From the NCBI GenBank assembly GCA_016716665.1, contig JADJVH010000003.1:310001-374000 (forward strand): a DNA stretch of 64,000 nucleotides, in the 5' to 3' direction. The notes below the pieces were generated by a model. That model had not been told where the DNA came from and searched no databases. It saw only the letters and a list, made by a program, of their open reading frames with translations. Made by a program: the position numbers and the translations under genes. The stretch's first letter is position 1, and each line of letters opens with the position of its first letter. Source of the stretch: Candidatus Opimibacter iunctus. Lineage in GTDB: Bacteria; Bacteroidota; Bacteroidia; Chitinophagales; Saprospiraceae. Below, piece by piece: positions 33,769 through 42,985 of the stretch.

Positions 33769-36555
33769 TTATTTCTTCGCCTTCGCCTCAGTCGGAGTTT
33801 CCTCCTCGTCATCATCCTCATCCTTGATATCCTTGACGAGATCATCCACATCCTTGGTTGCCTTCTTCAGTTTGTCGAGATTCTGCTCACGCTTCTGGGC
33901 AGTGTCCTTGGCCCCTTTACCTGTCGGTGGTGCTGTGCCATCGCCTTTAAAGCCTTCTTCACTGAAGACAAATCCTTTGTTGTCGGCATCGACGTAGATC
34001 GTGTCCCCTTCGGCAAACTGACCGGACAGCACTTGCACGGCCAGTTCATTGACGAGTTCTACTTCTATCACTCTCTTGAGCGGACGGGCACCAAACTGCG
34101 GATCGTATCCAAGGTCCGCGAGAAGGTTGAGTGCCTTGTCACTGATCTCCAGATTGAGCTCACGGTTGGCGAGGTTTTTCTTGATCTTCTTCAGGAGCAA
34201 CAAAGCGATCTGCTTGATCTCTGCCTTGGAGAGCGGGAGGAACATGATCTTGTCATCGATCCGGTTGAGAAATTCAGGCCTGAGGTTTTCTTTCAACAGG
34301 TTGAATACTTCTTCCTTGGTCGTGGCGATGATATCCGCTCTTTGTCCTTCGCCAAGGGCTTCGAGGTCTTCAAAATTTTCGAGGATGACATCTGAGCCCA
34401 TATTGGAGGTCATGATGACGATCGTGTTTTTAAAGTTGGCGATGCGTCCCTTGTTGTCCGTCAATCGTCCATCATCGAGCACCTGCAACAATACATTGAA
34501 GGTGTCCGGATGCGCTTTCTCAATCTCATCAAGCAACACGATAGAGTACGGCCTGCGGCGCACAGCCTCTGTCAATTGCCCGCCTTCATCATAGCCTACA
34601 TATCCCGGAGGTGCACCAACGAGCCTGGAGACCGCATGCTTCTCCTGGTATTCGCTCATGTCAATACGTGTGATCGCGGCCTCATCATCAAACAATACTT
34701 CTGCGAGTGCCTTGGCTAACTCAGTCTTACCGACACCCGTTGGGCCAAGGAAAATGAACGAACCAATAGGCTTGTTTGGATCCTGGAGTCCTGCCCTGCT
34801 TCTGCGCACAGCATTACTTACAGACTTCACGGCTTCGGTCTGACCGATCAGGCGCTTTCCGATTTCTTCTTCCAGGTGAAGCATCTTCTCCTTTTCGCTC
34901 TGCATCATTTTCTGCAATGGGATACCTGTCCAGCGGGAGACTACTTCAGCGATATCATCTGCAGTCACTTCTTCGTTAGTAAAACGGCTGTCCCTTGGAA
35001 GTTCACGCAGCTTGGCTTCTGCCTCAGCGAGTTTTGCCTTTTCAGCGACGAGCTCTCCGTAACGGATCTTAGCCACCTTTTCATAATTGGACTCACGCTC
35101 CGCTACAGTTGCTTCGTGCTCGAGTTCGTCGAGGTGCTTGCGGATATTCTGGATAGAGTCTACCAGTTCCTTTTCATTCTTCCATGAAGCTTTGAGTGTA
35201 TCAAGCTTCTCCTGTGTATTGGCAATGGTCTCGTTGAGGACCTTGAGTTTCTTATCATCCTTTTCCCGCTTGACGGCTTCGCGTTCGATTTCGAGTTGGC
35301 GGAGCTTGCGGTCAGCCTGGTCGATCTCTTCAGGCATGCTGTCCAGTTCCAATCTGAGTTTAGCCGCAGCTTCATCGATCAGGTCTATCGCCTTGTCCGG
35401 CAGGTGACGGTCTGCGATGTAGCGGTGCGACAGTTCGGCTGCAGCGACCAGGGCCTCATCGAGGATGGCAATCTTGTGATATACCTCGTACTTGTCCTGT
35501 ATCCCGCGAAGGATGGAGATTGTGTCTTCTACAGAAGGCTCATCGATAAAGACGGTCTGGAACCTGCGCACAAGGGCCTTGTCTGCTTCAAAATATTTTT
35601 GATACTCATCCGCAGTGGTAGCTCCGATAGTACGCAGTTCGCCACGTGCAAGTGCGGGCTTGAGGATATTGGCAGCATCCATTGCGCCGCCACCTCCTCC
35701 TGCCCCGATGAGCGTATGGATCTCATCAATAAAGAGGATGATCTCGCCATTGGAACTCTTGACTTCTTCGATCACTGCCTTGATGCGCTCTTCAAACTCG
35801 CCTTTAAACTTGGCGCCTGCGATCAGGGCAGCGATATCAAGCACATAGATTTGTTTAGTCAGTAGATTTTCAGGCACATCCTTTTGTACAATACGCCACG
35901 CGATACCTTCGACGATGGCAGTCTTTCCTACACCGGCATCACCGATGAGGATCGGATTGTTCTTTTTGCGGCGGGAGAGAATGTGCAGGATACGGCGGAT
36001 CTCTTCGTCGCGGCCGATGATCGGATCCAGCTTTCCGTCAAGTGCCCTTTGATTGAGGTGGATACCATATTTCTTAAGGGCGTTGTATTGGTTTTCGGTG
36101 CTCTGGTCACTGACCTTCCTTCCTCCGCGCAGTTCTTTGATCGCAGCCTTCAATCCTTCGAAGGTGGCGCCCTGGTCCTTAAGGATCTGGGCTCCCTTGC
36201 TGCTACCTTTCATGATCCCGAGCAGCATGACCTCTGTGGAGATAAACTCATCTCCAAATTCGGCGAGAAGCTTTTTGGCTTCAGCGAGGGCTTTGTTGCT
36301 CGTATCTGAAAGATATTGTTTGTCAGATCCGGAGACTTTGGGATAGGTCTGGATGGATTCGTCAAGTGCCTTGACGAGTTGGGGTATGCTGACGCCTACT
36401 TTCTGGAAAAGGAACTTGGCGCTGTCTTCACTGGCCTCCAGTATCCCTTTGATCATGTGCGTCGTATCGACCGTCTGCTGTTGAAGGCTGGCGGCGAGTC
36501 GTTGTCCTGCCAGGATTGCTTCCTGGGCGTTGATGGTAAAGTTATCGTATGTCAT
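33769..36555 (-). CDS. clpB: ClpB disaggregase (Hsp100)
   Basis: 928 residues. ATP-driven chaperone that threads aggregated proteins and works with DnaK/DnaJ/GrpE (dnaJ and grpE lie 5 kb away). Clp N-domain at 1-145; NBD1 with Walker A GDAGVGKT (Lys211); coiled-coil middle domain about 410-530; NBD2 with Walker A GPTGVGKT (Lys610) and FLNRIDDKIMF. The C-terminus carries about 60 extra residues, acidic near the end (KDIKDEDDDEEETP), beyond the usual ClpB end near residue 868. No obvious CIRCE-like operator was seen upstream. Confidence 0.95.
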   Translation of the reverse strand: MTYDNFTINAQEAILAGQRLAASLQQQTVDTTHMIKGILEASEDSAKFLFQKVGVSIPQLVKALDESIQTYPKVSGSDKQYLSDTSNKALAEAKKLLAEFGDEFISTEVMLLGIMKGSSKGAQILKDQGATFEGLKAAIKELRGGRKVSDQSTENQYNALKKYGIHLNQRALDGKLDPIIGRDEEIRRILHILSRRKKNNPILIGDAGVGKTAIVEGIAWRIVQKDVPENLLTKQIYVLDIAALIAGAKFKGEFEERIKAVIEEVKSSNGEIILFIDEIHTLIGAGGGGGAMDAANILKPALARGELRTIGATTADEYQKYFEADKALVRRFQTVFIDEPSVEDTISILRGIQDKYEVYHKIAILDEALVAAAELSHRYIADRHLPDKAIDLIDEAAAKLRLELDSMPEEIDQADRKLRQLEIEREAVKREKDDKKLKVLNETIANTQEKLDTLKASWKNEKELVDSIQNIRKHLDELEHEATVAERESNYEKVAKIRYGELVAEKAKLAEAEAKLRELPRDSRFTNEEVTADDIAEVVSRWTGIPLQKMMQSEKEKMLHLEEEIGKRLIGQTEAVKSVSNAVRRSRAGLQDPNKPIGSFIFLGPTGVGKTELAKALAEVLFDDEAAITRIDMSEYQEKHAVSRLVGAPPGYVGYDEGGQLTEAVRRRPYSIVLLDEIEKAHPDTFNVLLQVLDDGRLTDNKGRIANFKNTIVIMTSNMGSDVILENFEDLEALGEGQRADIIATTKEEVFNLLKENLRPEFLNRIDDKIMFLPLSKAEIKQIALLLLKKIKKNLANRELNLEISDKALNLLADLGYDPQFGARPLKRVIEVELVNELAVQVLSGQFAEGDTIYVDADNKGFVFSEEGFKGDGTAPPTGKGAKDTAQKREQNLDKLKKATKDVDDLVKDIKDEDDDEEETPTEAKAKK

Positions 36556-36590
36556 GGTCTATCTATGTTTGTTATAGCTGAACTTTCAGC

Positions 36591-36857
36591 TTATGGAAAA
36601 ATTGTATAAATATCTTTTCGATGATGAATCCTGGCAAATTCAGCCACATCGCCTTCAATGAAGAGGCCGATCCTATAATCTCCGATTTTGATTCGATAGG
36701 CTGATTTATGGCCGGCTAGTTTTTTGATATTGGGAATATCTGAAAGATGCTTAGCCTTTTCAACAATACGGATGGCTTTTAAAGTTGCATTTCTGACATG
36801 CTCAACATCTAGTTTTTCCAGGTCTTTATTGAATTTACTTAAAAACTCAACTTTCAT
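36591..36857 (-). CDS. RelE/ParE-family toxin
   Basis: 88 residues: KVEFLSKFNKDLEKLDVEHV, then IKKLAGHKSAYRIKIGDYRI and GLFIEGDVAEFARIHHRKDI. This is the RelE/ParE fold, with the C-terminal basic/His strand used for mRNA cleavage or gyrase inhibition depending on the branch. It overlaps the antitoxin gene by 4 bp (ATGA), the usual coupling in type II systems. Confidence 0.85.
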   Translation of the reverse strand: MKVEFLSKFNKDLEKLDVEHVRNATLKAIRIVEKAKHLSDIPNIKKLAGHKSAYRIKIGDYRIGLFIEGDVAEFARIHHRKDIYTIFP

Positions 36858-37054
36858 GAAACCTTGAGTTTCTTCATGATGGTCTCGCGGCTCACTTTCT
36901 TGGAGCGGTCAACTTTCTTCATCAGCGCCGACATGGCCCGATCTTCAACCTCTTCGATTTCCATCAGGGTGGATTGAATACCAAGTTTCTTTAGCAGGTC
37001 AGAAACAAACTTCATCTCCGTCTGATTTTTCGCCTTTACAACCAGTGCTTTCAT
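36854..37054 (-). CDS. Antitoxin of the RelE/ParE pair
   Basis: 66 residues, mostly helical and charged (KALVVKAKNQTEMKFVSDLL, then KVSRETIMKKL). It precedes the toxin with a 4-bp overlap, as antitoxins do. A -7 box read on the minus strand, TACTTTTG, lies at 37078-37071, 17 bp before the start, so the leader is very short. Confidence 0.75.
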   Translation of the reverse strand: MKALVVKAKNQTEMKFVSDLLKKLGIQSTLMEIEEVEDRAMSALMKKVDRSKKVSRETIMKKLKVS

Positions 37055-37070
37055 TGTTTTGTCTTTGAAC

Positions 37071-37078
37071 CAAAAGTA
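37071..37078 (-). promoter_or_regulatory. -7 box of the RelE-type toxin-antitoxin operon
   Basis: TACTTTTG on the minus strand fits the Bacteroidota TAnnTTTG consensus and lies just before the antitoxin ATG at 37054. Motif match only. Confidence 0.45.
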
Positions 37079-37587
37079 CTAATAAACAACAACCTATTGT
37101 TGGATGATCACCTCCATCCAAATCCACTTTAGAGCCCTTTCTGCCGCCAACTCCAATCCTTCGGATATCCTATTCAGGAAAATTTGGAATAGTCCACTTT
37201 GAGATTTCCCCATGGTTGCCTTTGAAATTGTAATAACAACAAGGCAGGCTCTGGAGTTCTACCAAATGGCCCTAAATCTCCTCATAGATAGACTGGGTTG
37301 GGCAGCCTGATTTCAGCAAATCGACATCTCTCCGGCATGCTTTCGATTAGAAAAAACTAATTTTTTAAACAGAATATCAACCCTGTTTTGCCTTTATGTG
37401 GCTGGCGGGGAATCGCCTAAATGGGCGAAAACCAAATAATATTTCACATTTATAGATTATATATAATAAAAAAGTTAATATCTTGCCGCATTACAAAACG
37501 GATTTTTCCGGTGCCCTTCATGGATGGGTAGCGGAGATGCTGGTCTGTCACCCGAAAAGTCGGATGTACGGAGCACCTTATGAGAAC
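37079..37587. other. Non-coding spacer with one structured segment
   Basis: No gene seen. AT-rich in the middle (37440-37480). Between 37501 and 37590 the sequence can pair GGTGC (37511-37515) with GCACC (37574-37578) around a stretch ending GAAAAGTCGGATGTACGG, which resembles the end of a group II intron domain V; this is weak. Confidence 0.3.
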
Positions 37588-37593
37588 CAATAT

Positions 37594-37601
37594 TATCTTT
37601 G
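37594..37601 (+). promoter_or_regulatory. -7 box of the GHMP kinase gene
   Basis: TATCTTTG matches the Bacteroidota -7 consensus TAnnTTTG. The ATG follows at 37613, so the transcript would be almost leaderless. Confidence 0.5.
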
Positions 37602-37612
37602 CCCCCTAACCC

Positions 37613-38545
37613 ATGGCAGTTCAAACAAAACGACACTATAAAGCAAATGGTAAGCTCCTCCTTACCGGTGAATACCTCGTGCTCAACGGGGCGGTGTCGC
37701 TTGCGCTACCTTGCAAACTGGGGCAATCGATGAATGTCAGTGAGCGTCCCGGTAGTGAAATCACCTGGAAATCATACGACCGCAAGGGTAATCTTTGGTT
37801 TTCCGGCAGCTTTGATCTCATGGCCTTCGATCCGATCGACAGCACTGACAAAGATATCGCCAACAGTATCCAGCAACTTCTCAGAGGCGCCTGCCGTCAG
37901 AATAGTGAATTCCTCAGCCAGTGGCGGAGATATACAGTCGAAACTTATCTCGAATTTGATCGTGAATGGGGATTGGGCAGCAGTTCGACCCTTGTGTGGT
38001 GTGTAGCGCAATGGGCTGAAGTCAATCCTTATATCCTCCTTTTCGACACCTTTGGTGGTTCAGGATACGATATCGCCTGCGCTGATGCAGACGGACCGGT
38101 GTTATACCAACTACTCGAAGACGAGTTGCACATCGATGGGGCCGACTTCGACCCTACTTTCAAAAAGAACCTCTTTCTAGTCTATCTAGGCCGCAAGCAA
38201 AACAGCAGGGAAGCCCTCAAGAAATATCATCAGTCTAAGGCTGGCCTCAATGGTTCGGTAGACAAAGTCTCCAGGCTGACAGAGAGTATCAACACAGCCA
38301 CTTCGCTTAAAGAATTTGAATCCCTCGTCCGCCAGCATGAAAACCTGGTGGCCGATATCCTTGGACTTCCTACTGTCCAGAGCAAGGAGTTCCCCGACTA
38401 TTGGGGTACAGTCAAGTCACTTGGTGCATGGGGCGGTGATTTCGTCCTCGCTACCACCGATCGTCCTGAAGAAGAGACACGTGCCTATTTCCAGTCCAAG
38501 GGGATGGATGTGATCTTCAGGTATGATGAGTTGATCCTGAGCTAA
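37613..38545 (+). CDS. GYDIA-family GHMP kinase
   Basis: 310 residues. A GHMP-superfamily small-molecule kinase; the name-giving motif appears as GGSGYDIACADADG. The N-terminus LTGEYLVLNGAVSLALPC resembles mevalonate kinase, and the ATP loop is GLGSSSTLVW. Bacteroidota members are annotated as GYDIA kinases; related enzymes phosphorylate mevalonate-pathway intermediates or sugars, but the substrate here is not settled. Single gene with its own promoter. Confidence 0.88.
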   Translation: MAVQTKRHYKANGKLLLTGEYLVLNGAVSLALPCKLGQSMNVSERPGSEITWKSYDRKGNLWFSGSFDLMAFDPIDSTDKDIANSIQQLLRGACRQNSEFLSQWRRYTVETYLEFDREWGLGSSSTLVWCVAQWAEVNPYILLFDTFGGSGYDIACADADGPVLYQLLEDELHIDGADFDPTFKKNLFLVYLGRKQNSREALKKYHQSKAGLNGSVDKVSRLTESINTATSLKEFESLVRQHENLVADILGLPTVQSKEFPDYWGTVKSLGAWGGDFVLATTDRPEEETRAYFQSKGMDVIFRYDELILS

Positions 38546-38600
38546 CAGCTAACAGCTAACAGCTATCAGCTATCAGCTATCAGCTATCAGCTACCAGCTT
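38542..38600. repeat. Heptamer repeats (TAACAGC)n then (TATCAGC)n
   Basis: Directly after the kinase stop: about three copies of TAACAGC followed by about four of TATCAGC and a final TACCAGC. The unit length is 7 bp throughout. Confidence 0.85.
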
Positions 38601-38624
38601 GCAGCTTGCAGTCACAGTTTATTT

Positions 38625-38773
38625 GTCTGAATCACGGATTTCACGGATTAAGCGGATTGCAACGATGACAAGGATTTAATACTATGGAACAAGTGACCTA
38701 TCTGCCAGTCTACAGGTTTCTCCACCAAGCTAATCCGTGAAATCCTTAAATCCGTGAAATCCGTGATTCAGAC
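38625..38773. repeat. Inverted repeat of the ATCCGTGAAATCCGTG type
   Basis: A 25-bp arm starting GTCTGAATCACGG (38625-38649) has its exact reverse complement at 38749-38773. Extra copies of the unit ATCCGTGAAATCC lie between and after the arms. Such units are scattered in many Bacteroidota genomes; function unknown. Confidence 0.8.
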
Positions 38774-38786
38774 GAAAAAATCCGTG

Positions 38787-39413
38787 TCAATCGACTGACC
38801 CGTTGTGCCTGATTGCATCTGTAGTCTGCTCCACTCCTCCCCACTCATTCATCGCATTGAAAATGCGGAATGCATCAAATCTCTGCACATCATCCTGATG
38901 TATCGGCCGCGGGATTAAGATTCCATTCGATACAAGACGCTTCCAGGTTGTGCCTGCCAGGAGAGGGATAGAGGGAGTGTACCAACGATCACCTTTGCGA
39001 AAAGCAATATTGGCAATAGAGGTGTCGGTGATCCAGCCATCGCGGGTGATGAGGATATCATCAGCATCTCCTCGTTGGGAAAAAAGGTCCTCGAGTATTT
39101 TGCGATCGGCATATTTATATCGGTAATCATAACCGGCGGGAGCTTCGATCAGCCTTAGCGTGTTGATGAGTCGGGGCTCATAAGGGAAAAAATCTATGCC
39201 TATAGTATTGATGTCATAAAGGATCCTGCAACGAAACAATCCAACCTGTGGGATATCACATGTAGAGAGGATTTCCAAGAGTGGAAAGGTTGACTCCTCT
39301 ATAGGTACATCTGGATAAAAATGATTGAGGGTTGCATCCACTCTGCGTTGATGCCAGTCTAGGTGCATCGGCTGGCCGTCGCGGATACAGATGGTTTCGA
39401 GAAATTGATGCAC
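38787..39413 (-). CDS. pabC: Class IV aminotransferase, PabC-like aminodeoxychorismate lyase
   Basis: 208 residues, PLP fold-type IV. It probably releases pyruvate from 4-amino-4-deoxychorismate to give p-aminobenzoate for folate. Visible are the N-terminal ETICIRDGQPMHLDWHQRRV, the PLP-Lys region YKYADRK and ILITRDGWITDTSIANIAF. It is somewhat shorter than E. coli PabC (269 aa) but typical of Bacteroidota. It lies downstream of pabB in the same direction; a long inverted repeat sits between them. Confidence 0.82.
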   Translation of the reverse strand: MHQFLETICIRDGQPMHLDWHQRRVDATLNHFYPDVPIEESTFPLLEILSTCDIPQVGLFRCRILYDINTIGIDFFPYEPRLINTLRLIEAPAGYDYRYKYADRKILEDLFSQRGDADDILITRDGWITDTSIANIAFRKGDRWYTPSIPLLAGTTWKRLVSNGILIPRPIHQDDVQRFDAFRIFNAMNEWGGVEQTTDAIRHNGSVD

Positions 39414-39480
39414 TGAATGTGAAATTGGATTGATGAAGGGTTAGGATTAAAAATACAGATTGTTAGGGACAACAGAAATA

Positions 39481-39578
39481 CAACCCCCCGACCCCCTTCG
39501 AAGGGGGAGCCATGATTTTTCTTGTCTATTGATTTGCATGCTCCAGTTTCTCCCCCTTCGAAGGGGGTCGGGGGGTTG
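39481..39578. repeat. Perfect 29-bp inverted repeat between pabB and pabC
   Basis: The left arm (39481-39509, CAACCCCCCGACCCCC...) and the right arm (39550-39578) are exact reverse complements. Each arm also contains the smaller palindrome CCCCCTTCGAAGGGGG. Repeats of this C5TTCGAAG5 kind are common between genes of Bacteroidota; here it could fold strongly in RNA and separate pabC from pabB. Confidence 0.9.
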
Positions 39579-39589
39579 AGTTCTGTCGC

Positions 39590-40564
39590 TCAAAGAGGAA
39601 TATACACCTTATCCAAAATCTCCTGATACTCCTGCTCCGCCACACTGCGATAGGTGATCCCTCCGCCGCTGCGATAGTAATGGCCATCAGGGCGCTCTTC
39701 GATCATGCGGATCATGACTGCACTGTCCAGGTTGGTGCCATCAAAGACACCGAAGACGCCGGTGTAATATCCGCGTGGTTCTGGCTCAATCTCTGTGATG
39801 AGCTCTACTGTTTTTTTCTTGGGGGCTCCTGTGACTGATCCTGCCGGGAGCAGTGCATGCATGATACTGCCTGGCTTACCTGCATATCCTTCATCCAGGA
39901 TGCCGCTGATCTCGGAACTGCATTGAAGCAATGATTTGTCTCCGGTCTTTATCTCAGTGAGATACCGGTACCTGTTGACCGTAACTTTTTTGGAAACGAT
40001 GCTGAGATCATTCCGCAGCAGATCCACTACAGTCGCATGTTCTTCCTGCTCTTTGATGTCAGCAAGTAGTATTGCCTCCGCGTCTGGTACGGACGCATCG
40101 ATCGTCCCTTTCATCGGGTAGGTGCGGATGATGCCGTCTGTCACCGCAACAAATTGCTCCGGTGAAAAAAGCAAAAACCTGCCGGGTACTAATAGCTTAT
40201 AAGGAGCACTGACTGCATCATAGATTTCTTCAAGCGAAGGAAGCCCGGTCATCTTTGTTGCATAAGACAAATTGAGGAGGTACGTATCCCCTGCCTTGAT
40301 CGCCTTCATGACCTTTTCAAAACCATGCTCGTAGTCCTCAAAGGAAACAGGTGTTTTTGAAAAAGTAATTTCATGTTTATTGCGGGATGCTTCGCTTCTA
40401 TTCTTATTGATCTGGAACCGGATTCCTCCATCCAAACGCTGGCCTGAGACATCTTTTAAGGGCAGCACAATCGGCTGTGTACGTTCAAAATCCAGGATGA
40501 AAAGAAAGGGTTCACCTGCTGCTGCCAGTTGATCCATGTGTAGCGCCCATGCAGGAATCATCAT
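39590..40564 (-). CDS. pabB: Aminodeoxychorismate synthase component I
   Basis: 324 residues, chorismate-binding family. It converts chorismate with ammonia from PabA to 4-amino-4-deoxychorismate. It holds the active-site region SVTGAPKKKTVELITEIE, PRGYYTGVFGVFD and the C-terminal IRSGGGITYRS-like stretch (YRSGGGITYRSVAEQEYQEI). It lacks the N-terminal domain of long PabB proteins, as is usual in Bacteroidota. Followed by pabC. Confidence 0.88.
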   Translation of the reverse strand: MMIPAWALHMDQLAAAGEPFLFILDFERTQPIVLPLKDVSGQRLDGGIRFQINKNRSEASRNKHEITFSKTPVSFEDYEHGFEKVMKAIKAGDTYLLNLSYATKMTGLPSLEEIYDAVSAPYKLLVPGRFLLFSPEQFVAVTDGIIRTYPMKGTIDASVPDAEAILLADIKEQEEHATVVDLLRNDLSIVSKKVTVNRYRYLTEIKTGDKSLLQCSSEISGILDEGYAGKPGSIMHALLPAGSVTGAPKKKTVELITEIEPEPRGYYTGVFGVFDGTNLDSAVMIRMIEERPDGHYYRSGGGITYRSVAEQEYQEILDKVYIPL

Positions 40565-40580
40565 GACCGTAGAAGCTATA

Positions 40581-41048
40581 TTATTCCTTCACCTTGCGAC
40601 AGGTGACTTTCAGGCTATTGATCCCCTTGACCGTATCGATCCGCATGTAGGGTTCGACAGACCAGGTGTAAGAGCCAACTTCAGGGAAAGTAAACCGGTG
40701 TTGTAATGGAATATCCACCTTGCAACAACTCTCCCCCTTATCTCCTGCCCATGATCCATCATCATTGATCAGCTCGAGGGACGTGACTGAAGTCACTTCT
40801 TTGCCTGATGGGTATGTGGTCAACGTTCTGATATAAAGATTCTGATAATCGTAGGATTCTTCATGGCTGAGCTGGACATCCATCTCATAGACAGTAGTTG
40901 TATCAGTAGCCACCATGACAAAAGACTTCTTATCTCCTGTGATCCATTGCTGGTCTTTCCATTTCCACTTTTCGGTATGCAGGACGCCCCTGTCACACGC
41001 ACTGAGTGTAACCAGGAAAGCGAATCCGATCAACGCGATGCGAATCAA
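40581..41048 (-). CDS. gldH: Gliding motility lipoprotein GldH
   Basis: 155-residue lipoprotein with lipobox LVTLSAC. The family pattern is seen in KWKDQQWITGDKKSF, YQNLYIRTLTTYPSG and the C-terminal FPEVGSYTWSVEPYMR, IDTVKGINSLKVTC-like end. GldH is one of the gliding/T9SS-associated lipoproteins; its exact role is unclear. The start overlaps the dnaJ stop by 4 bp, so it is translated as part of the grpE-dnaJ operon. The T9SS-exported proteins at 25-30 kb fit this assignment. Confidence 0.85.
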   Translation of the reverse strand: MIRIALIGFAFLVTLSACDRGVLHTEKWKWKDQQWITGDKKSFVMVATDTTTVYEMDVQLSHEESYDYQNLYIRTLTTYPSGKEVTSVTSLELINDDGSWAGDKGESCCKVDIPLQHRFTFPEVGSYTWSVEPYMRIDTVKGINSLKVTCRKVKE

Positions 41049-42190
41049 CTAAAGTAATCTTTCATACGTTCGAAAAAGCCCTTCTCCGTCTTGCTGGGTT
41101 GGGGTTTGAAATTAGGTGACGCATTCAGTTTTTCCAGGATCTTCTTCTCGTCATCGGAGATTTTCTTTGGCGTCCAGATATTGACATAGATCAACTCATC
41201 ACCTTTGCCATAAGCCTGCACTGAAGGCAGACCCTTGCCGTTGAGCCTGAATATCTTTCCACTCTGTGTGCCTGGTGGAATTTTGATTTTCACAGGTCCG
41301 CTTAGCGTAGGGACATCAACAGAACATCCTATTGCAGCATCCGGGAAGCTGAGATACAATTCAAAGATCAGGTTATTGCCATCGCGCTTGAGTTCGGAAT
41401 GGGGCTTGACTTCGATGCTGATCAGCAGATCGCCCGAAGGTCCGCCCTTGATGCCTGCATTGCCACGGCCACGCATGGTGAGTTGCATGCCGTCCTCTAC
41501 ACCTCCCGGGATATCGATGTCGATTGTTTCTTCTTCAAGGGTGCGTCCTTCGCCACGACATTTAGGGCATGGTTCCACTACGATGGAGCCTGATCCATGA
41601 CAGGTAGGACATTGAGTCGTGGTCTGCATTTGTCCAAGGAAAGTGCTTCTGATCTGGCGCACGACACCCGATCCACCGCAGGTCTGGCAGTTTTTGACAG
41701 CGCCGTCCTTTGCACCGCTTCCTTTACAGGTGGTGCAGGTCTTGCGCTTCTTGACTTTGATGGTCTTTTTCACGCCCGACTCTACTTCTTCGAGGGAGAG
41801 GCTGAGCTTGATGCGAAGGTTGCTTCCCTTCTGGCCCTGGGCGCGCTGTCCACCACCGCGATTGCCAAAGAAAGATTCGAAGGGACTATCGCCGAACACA
41901 TCTCCAAACTGGCTGAAGATGTCATCCATGTTCATGCTCTCTGCGCTGTGATATCCTTGCTGCCCTTGCACGCCGGCGTGACCAAAGCGGTCGTATTTGG
42001 CGCGCTTGTCCGGGTCGCTGAGGACTTCGTAGGCTTCGGCGGCTTCCTTAAATTTATCTTCTGCTGCCTTGTTGTCAGGATTCTTATCAGGATGATACTG
42101 CATCGCTATCTTCCGATAGGATTTCTTTATCGCGGTCTCATCTGCATCCTTGGGGACTTCGAGTATTTCGTAGTAATCGCGTTTGCTCAT
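41045..42190 (-). CDS. dnaJ: Chaperone DnaJ (Hsp40)
   Basis: 381 residues. J domain 1-70 with the HPD motif (QYHPDKNPDNKAAEDKF), a short Gly/Phe region (DSPFESFFGNRGGG), and four CxxCxGxG zinc motifs (CTTCKGSG, CQTCGGSG, CPTCHGSG, CPKCRGEG), all eight cysteines present, followed by the substrate-binding C-terminal domains. Co-chaperone of DnaK. It follows grpE by 9 bp and precedes gldH. Confidence 0.96.
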   Translation of the reverse strand: MSKRDYYEILEVPKDADETAIKKSYRKIAMQYHPDKNPDNKAAEDKFKEAAEAYEVLSDPDKRAKYDRFGHAGVQGQQGYHSAESMNMDDIFSQFGDVFGDSPFESFFGNRGGGQRAQGQKGSNLRIKLSLSLEEVESGVKKTIKVKKRKTCTTCKGSGAKDGAVKNCQTCGGSGVVRQIRSTFLGQMQTTTQCPTCHGSGSIVVEPCPKCRGEGRTLEEETIDIDIPGGVEDGMQLTMRGRGNAGIKGGPSGDLLISIEVKPHSELKRDGNNLIFELYLSFPDAAIGCSVDVPTLSGPVKIKIPPGTQSGKIFRLNGKGLPSVQAYGKGDELIYVNIWTPKKISDDEKKILEKLNASPNFKPQPSKTEKGFFERMKDYFS

Positions 42191-42199
42191 GTTCTCTTT

Positions 42200-42796
42200 T
42201 TAGTTGCCCACCACGACCTTCGCATGGCGAATGATCTTGTCATTTAACATATAACCCTTCTCCAGGGTATCGATGACTTTGCCTTTCATGTTTTCATCCG
42301 GCACGGGGATCTCGGTGATCGCCTCATGCATCTCCACATCAAAGGGCTCACCAGTACTGGTCATGGCTTTGAGGCCCATGTTCTGGAGTACATTGTTTAA
42401 CCTGTTGTAGACCAGGGTCACCCCATCACTGAATACTTCCGCATTAGATGGATCATCAGCGCTCTTCTTGGCGCGGTCAAAATCGTCCAGGATCGGCAGG
42501 AGGCTGACCATGACATCTTTGGAGGCGGAGTTCATGAGGTCCAGCCGTTCGCGCATGGTCCTCTTCTTATAATTGTCAAACTCTGCCAGCAGGCGGAGGT
42601 GCTTGTCACGAAGTTCGTTGACAGAAGCTTGTAATTCGGCAACCTTGGCATCGGCGGAGTTATCCCCCTGGTTTTCAGGCTGATCACTGTCCGAAGAGGT
42701 GGATTTGTCAAAATCGAATAGTTTTTCATCCTCGCCATGGGGCCCTTCCTGATCAGCGTGGGCGCCATTTGCCTTGTCCTTATGCTCTTTTTTCAT
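42200..42796 (-). CDS. grpE: Nucleotide exchange factor GrpE
   Basis: 198 residues. A disordered, acidic N-terminus (DQEGPHGEDEKLFDFD) leads into the long GrpE coiled coil and the C-terminal head (VYNRLNNVLQNMGLKAM, HEAITEIPVPDENMKGKVID, LEKGYMLNDKIIRHAKVVVG). It releases ADP from DnaK. First gene of the grpE-dnaJ-gldH operon. Confidence 0.95.
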   Translation of the reverse strand: MKKEHKDKANGAHADQEGPHGEDEKLFDFDKSTSSDSDQPENQGDNSADAKVAELQASVNELRDKHLRLLAEFDNYKKRTMRERLDLMNSASKDVMVSLLPILDDFDRAKKSADDPSNAEVFSDGVTLVYNRLNNVLQNMGLKAMTSTGEPFDVEMHEAITEIPVPDENMKGKVIDTLEKGYMLNDKIIRHAKVVVGN

Positions 42797-42943
42797 TTTA
42801 TCTGTATCAAAAAGGCCATTGGCCTGAAAATTAGTGGAATAGAATCGGGGTGCAAAAGTACTGCCATAAGGGACATTTGTGCCAAATTGACAGCAAAAAG
42901 CGTAATAGCCTGCAATTCAGGCAGGAATGTCATGGAATAAAGG

Positions 42944-42979
42944 GAGGCTTTGGTTGGAGTAAACTCCAACCAAAGCCTC
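42944..42979 (-). terminator. Terminator after the TlpA-like gene
   Basis: GAGGCTTTGGTTGGAGT and ACTCCAACCAAAGCCTC form a perfect 17-bp stem with a 2-nt loop, overlapping the spacer just after the leftward gene ending at 42986, followed on the minus strand by a T-containing run. Confidence 0.75.
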
Positions 42980-42985
42980 ACATAC

